A stretch of DNA of 64,000 nucleotides from DOZZ01 sp963792655. Lineage in GTDB: Bacteria; Acidobacteriota; Terriglobia; Bryobacterales; Bryobacteraceae. Positions 61,489-64,000 of this stretch are shown piece by piece; position 1 is the first letter of the stretch, and each line of letters starts with the position of its first letter. The stretch covers positions 248,001 through 312,000 of the forward strand of contig CAWBWU010000011.1 of assembly GCA_963792655.1 (NCBI GenBank). The letters are read 5' to 3'. Under the pieces are notes generated by a model that was given only the letters and a program-made list of their open reading frames with translations, was not told the origin of the DNA and searched no databases. The position numbers were made by a program, and so were the translations under genes.

Positions 61489-62439
61489 TTAGGGTGACGC
61501 CCGATCGGTAGTCGCCGTTTCGCAATCCGTAACGTTCTGCAACGCTTTGCTGCTGTGCACGCTTTGCCACTTGACGATCCCGACACCGATAAAGATGACG
61601 ATCATCGAGACCGCTTCTCGCCACCCAAACGGCTCTTTGTAAAACAACCAACCAAGCCCGACGGCGACGACGGCATTGACGTATGGGTAGATCGAGACGA
61701 GCGCTACCGGCAGCTTGTCCAAGGCATACACGTAAGCGGAATACCCCACGATCGAACCGAACGCCGCCAAGTACAAAACTGAGTACACCGCCTTTGGCGT
61801 CAACACAATCGGACCACGCTGGAGGAGCCAGGCGAGTGGAATAAAGGCTAGCCCGGCGGCTAACTGCTGCACTGCTCCGGTGACGACGGGATGCGCCTTC
61901 GCGGGCTGCCGCCTTTGGTAAAGCGAGCCCAGACACCACGCGGAGACACCCATTTGTGTAATCAGAAATCCGCTGACAATTCCAGCGTGAAATGTTCCTC
62001 CGGCTCCCGGGAAAAACAGCAGTGCAGTGCCTAGAAATCCTACGAGCATTCCCGCGATCGTTGGGCCATGCAGCCGTTCCCCGCCGCGAAATAATGACTC
62101 AATACCAACCAAGTAAAAAGGTGAGAGTGTGATAAAAAGACTCGCCATCCCGCTGGGAATAAGTTGCTCGGCCCAGGCAAGAGAGCCGTTTCCGATACCG
62201 AGCGTGAGAATGCCGGTGAGCGCCGCGGTTCCAAGTTCCTTGCCGCGCGGCAAACGGTCACCGCGCACCACGGCGACGCCGAGCATGATCGCACCGGACA
62301 AAGTGAAGCGAATCGCTACCAGCGTCGCGGGCGGAAGCGATTCGAGTGCGATGCGGATGCCGAGATAAGTGGTTCCCCAGAACACGCACACGGCGGCCAG
62401 CGCCAGGTACGGGAGAACGCGCGAATTGCGAGGCAACAA
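61489..62439 (-). CDS. EamA/DMT-superfamily transporter
   Basis: Ten-helix membrane transporter of 316 residues with two EamA repeats. Repeat 1 begins VCVFWGTTYLGIRIALESLP and repeat 2 ends YPYVNAVVAVGLGWLFYKEPFGWREA, the classical end of the family. Exporters of amino acids or metabolites are common members; substrate unknown. TTG start. Divergent from the sugar kinase gene. Confidence 0.9.
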   Translation of the reverse strand: MLPRNSRVLPYLALAAVCVFWGTTYLGIRIALESLPPATLVAIRFTLSGAIMLGVAVVRGDRLPRGKELGTAALTGILTLGIGNGSLAWAEQLIPSGMASLFITLSPFYLVGIESLFRGGERLHGPTIAGMLVGFLGTALLFFPGAGGTFHAGIVSGFLITQMGVSAWCLGSLYQRRQPAKAHPVVTGAVQQLAAGLAFIPLAWLLQRGPIVLTPKAVYSVLYLAAFGSIVGYSAYVYALDKLPVALVSIYPYVNAVVAVGLGWLFYKEPFGWREAVSMIVIFIGVGIVKWQSVHSSKALQNVTDCETATTDRASP

Positions 62440-62486
62440 TCAGGTTATCAGGCACGCTGCGGCGCTGCTTGTGCCACCATATTTGA

Positions 62487-63416
62487 TTGATCGTTACCGT
62501 AACTGTGAACCCTGCGATTGACCGGACCATCACGGTGGACCGTCTGGCTTTCGAGGATCGCGCCTACATCCTTTCGACGCACGACACCCCCGGTGGACGG
62601 GGCATTAACGCGTCTTCTGTGATTCATTCGTTCGGCGGGCAGACGCGCGCCATTCTTCCGGCCGGCGGCACATCGGGGCGCAAGTTCCTGGACAGCATCG
62701 AGAAGTTCGGTTTCCCCGTGACCGTGGTCCCCATTCACAACGAAGTGCGGACCAACCTGACGATCACGGATCGCCACGGCCTGACCGTCAAGCTGAACGA
62801 GCGAGGGCCATCGATCAGCAAGCCCGAAATCGCAGCGGTTGAGAAAACAGTGCGCGACAGCCTGGGTACCGCGAGCTGGCTGATGCTTTGCGGAAGCCTT
62901 CCGCCGGGCGTGCCGTCCGACTTCTATGCCCGCCTGATCCGCGCCGCGCGCAAGGCGAAGGTAAAGACGCTGCTGGACACCGATGGGGAAGCACTGGTTG
63001 CGGGCATGTTGGCGAGACCGACTGTCGTCTCGCCAAACCAAGAGGAAGCAGAACGTCTGCTCGACACCGCGCTCATCACGCGCAGCAATACCCTCGAAGG
63101 TATCGAGCGCATTCATGCGATGGGCGCCGAGTCCGTGGTGCTCTCCCTCGGCAGCCGCGGCGCGCTTGGATTGTTTGACGGAGTCATTCTCGAAGCAGTG
63201 CCGCCACATGTCGATGCACGATGCCCCATCGGAGCAGGCGACGCGATGGCCGCTGCGTTTTTGTGGTCCATCGAGAACAAAGAACCGCGCGAAACGGCTT
63301 TGCGCTGGGGTGTTGCCGCTGGTACCGCTTCAGCTATGCAGCCCGGCATGAACTTCGCCGGCCTCAGCGTCACGCGAGAGATGTACGGCCGCGTCGCTGT
63401 GCATCGGGTGGAGTAG
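62487..63416 (+). CDS. PfkB-family sugar kinase (1-phosphofructokinase/tagatose-6-phosphate kinase type)
   Basis: Ribokinase-fold phosphosugar kinase of 309 residues. It begins IVTVTVNPAIDRTITVDRL, typical of FruK/LacC, has GGRGINASSVIHSFGG at the substrate site, and the anion hole with the catalytic Asp is CPIGAGDAMAAAFL. Likely substrate is fructose 1-phosphate or a related sugar phosphate. The TTG start is supported by the family N-terminus. The stop overlaps the murJ start by 1 nt. Confidence 0.9.
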   Translation: MIVTVTVNPAIDRTITVDRLAFEDRAYILSTHDTPGGRGINASSVIHSFGGQTRAILPAGGTSGRKFLDSIEKFGFPVTVVPIHNEVRTNLTITDRHGLTVKLNERGPSISKPEIAAVEKTVRDSLGTASWLMLCGSLPPGVPSDFYARLIRAARKAKVKTLLDTDGEALVAGMLARPTVVSPNQEEAERLLDTALITRSNTLEGIERIHAMGAESVVLSLGSRGALGLFDGVILEAVPPHVDARCPIGAGDAMAAAFLWSIENKEPRETALRWGVAAGTASAMQPGMNFAGLSVTREMYGRVAVHRVE

Positions 63417-64000
63417 TGGACCAGGCCGAGAAGCAGCCCGGCGTCGTCCGGTCCGCCGGCATCGTATCGGTCGCTGTGGCGTTAAGCCGCGTCACGGGTC
63501 TGGTGCGAGAGCGCGTGATGGCATCCGTCTTCGGAGCCGGCGCGGAGTTCGACGCGTTCATCATCGGCTTCCGCATCCCGAATCTGACGCGCGACCTGTT
63601 TGCCGAAGGCGCGCTCTCTTCAGCCTTCGTTCCTACTTTCACGCGTTATCTCACGACGCGGTCGAAAGAAGAAGCGCAGGAACTGTATCACCTGGTCAGC
63701 ACCGCGCTGGTGATCGTGGTGGGCTGCTTCTGCCTGCTGGGAATGATCTTCACGCCCGCCTTCGTGAACTTACTGGCTGGCGGTTTCCATGCGGTGCCCG
63801 GCAAGTTCGAGCTTGCGGTGTCAATGACCCGCATCATGTTTCCGTTCCTGCTGCTGGTCGCGCTCGCCGCGCAATCGATGGGGGCACTCAACGCTCTGGG
63901 GCAGTTCGGCATTCCGGCGATTTCGTCCACCTTCTTCAACATCGGCTCCGTCTGCTTCGGGCTGGTGATCGGCCGCTATGTGCTCCCGCGCTTTGGGATG
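63416..64000 (+). CDS. murJ: Lipid II flippase MurJ, partial; C-terminus beyond window
   Basis: MVF/MviN-family membrane protein that flips lipid II for peptidoglycan synthesis. The visible 195 residues contain the conserved start (AVALSRVTGLVRERVMASVFG, FDAFIIGFRIPNLTRDLFAE, GALSSAFVPTFTRYL) and the first five or so membrane helices. The GTG start (63416) shares a base with the upstream TAG stop, suggesting coupling to the sugar kinase gene. Confidence 0.95.
   Translation, partial: MDQAEKQPGVVRSAGIVSVAVALSRVTGLVRERVMASVFGAGAEFDAFIIGFRIPNLTRDLFAEGALSSAFVPTFTRYLTTRSKEEAQELYHLVSTALVIVVGCFCLLGMIFTPAFVNLLAGGFHAVPGKFELAVSMTRIMFPFLLLVALAAQSMGALNALGQFGIPAISSTFFNIGSVCFGLVIGRYVLPRFGM

Noticed and set aside
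61308..61939. 210-codon minus-strand frame overlapping the EamA transporter and the RHH gene
   Set aside because: Shifted-frame reading of the transporter gene; no membrane pattern and no family match.

Overview
The window looks like chromosomal DNA of an Acidobacteriota member, most likely Bryobacterales/Solibacteraceae. Evidence: a VWFA-related protein of the acidobacterial type (13882-14979), a secreted GH44 glycosidase ending in a Solibacter-type C-terminal domain (1942-4336), a PEP-CTERM protein, high GC, and many secreted beta-propeller and hydrolase genes. The placement is inferred from families, not from a marker tree. No rRNA, CRISPR array, prophage or transposase was seen. One tRNA-Leu(GAG) lies at 44666-44752.

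Layout. 1-733: fabF (partial, apparent ATT start) and acpP. 818-5555: GNAT enzyme, frameshifted GH44 glycosidase, membrane metallophosphoesterase. 5595-8560: rsmE divergent from ruvA-ruvB-folK. 8683-13763: large secreted sialidase-like protein, small secreted protein, SDR, PEP-CTERM protein. 13882-20525: one tight minus-strand run (unknown protein, zinc alcohol dehydrogenase, HlyD-type adaptor, MFS, Old Yellow Enzyme, VWA protein). 20596-25100: patatin, small zinc-ribbon protein, degenerate receiver, membrane protein, selA, efp. 25141-31511: GMC oxidoreductase with its Tat-exported small subunit, coiled-coil protein, glcE-glcF, eroded toxin-antitoxin pair. 31546-44641: ABC exporter, VOC protein, hpnE, S9 peptidase, baeRF-type protein, pdeM, Lhr-like helicase, amino-acid permease plus aminotransferase, secG. 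44666-48260: tRNA-Leu, aldo/keto reductase remnant, alcohol dehydrogenase, then a minus-strand group of unknown protein, sulfotransferase, 42-residue double-glycine peptide and broken APS kinase. 48328-56523: HupE/DUF3500/EF-hand cassette, aldo/keto reductase, YVTN propeller, DinB-like protein, PQQ dehydrogenase, DUF427. 56528-64000: uvrC, TPR protein, M20 peptidase, EamA transporter, PfkB sugar kinase, murJ (partial).

Three genome-wide signals stand out. First, many start codons have no Shine-Dalgarno but carry a TANNNT hexamer exactly six bases upstream, which points to leaderless mRNAs. Second, eight genes or remnants are broken by single-base indels, which means either accessory-gene decay or residual assembly errors. 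Third, the sulfotransferase/double-glycine peptide/APS-kinase group resembles in concept the RaxX tyrosine-sulfated peptide system and is the best candidate here for an undescribed system.
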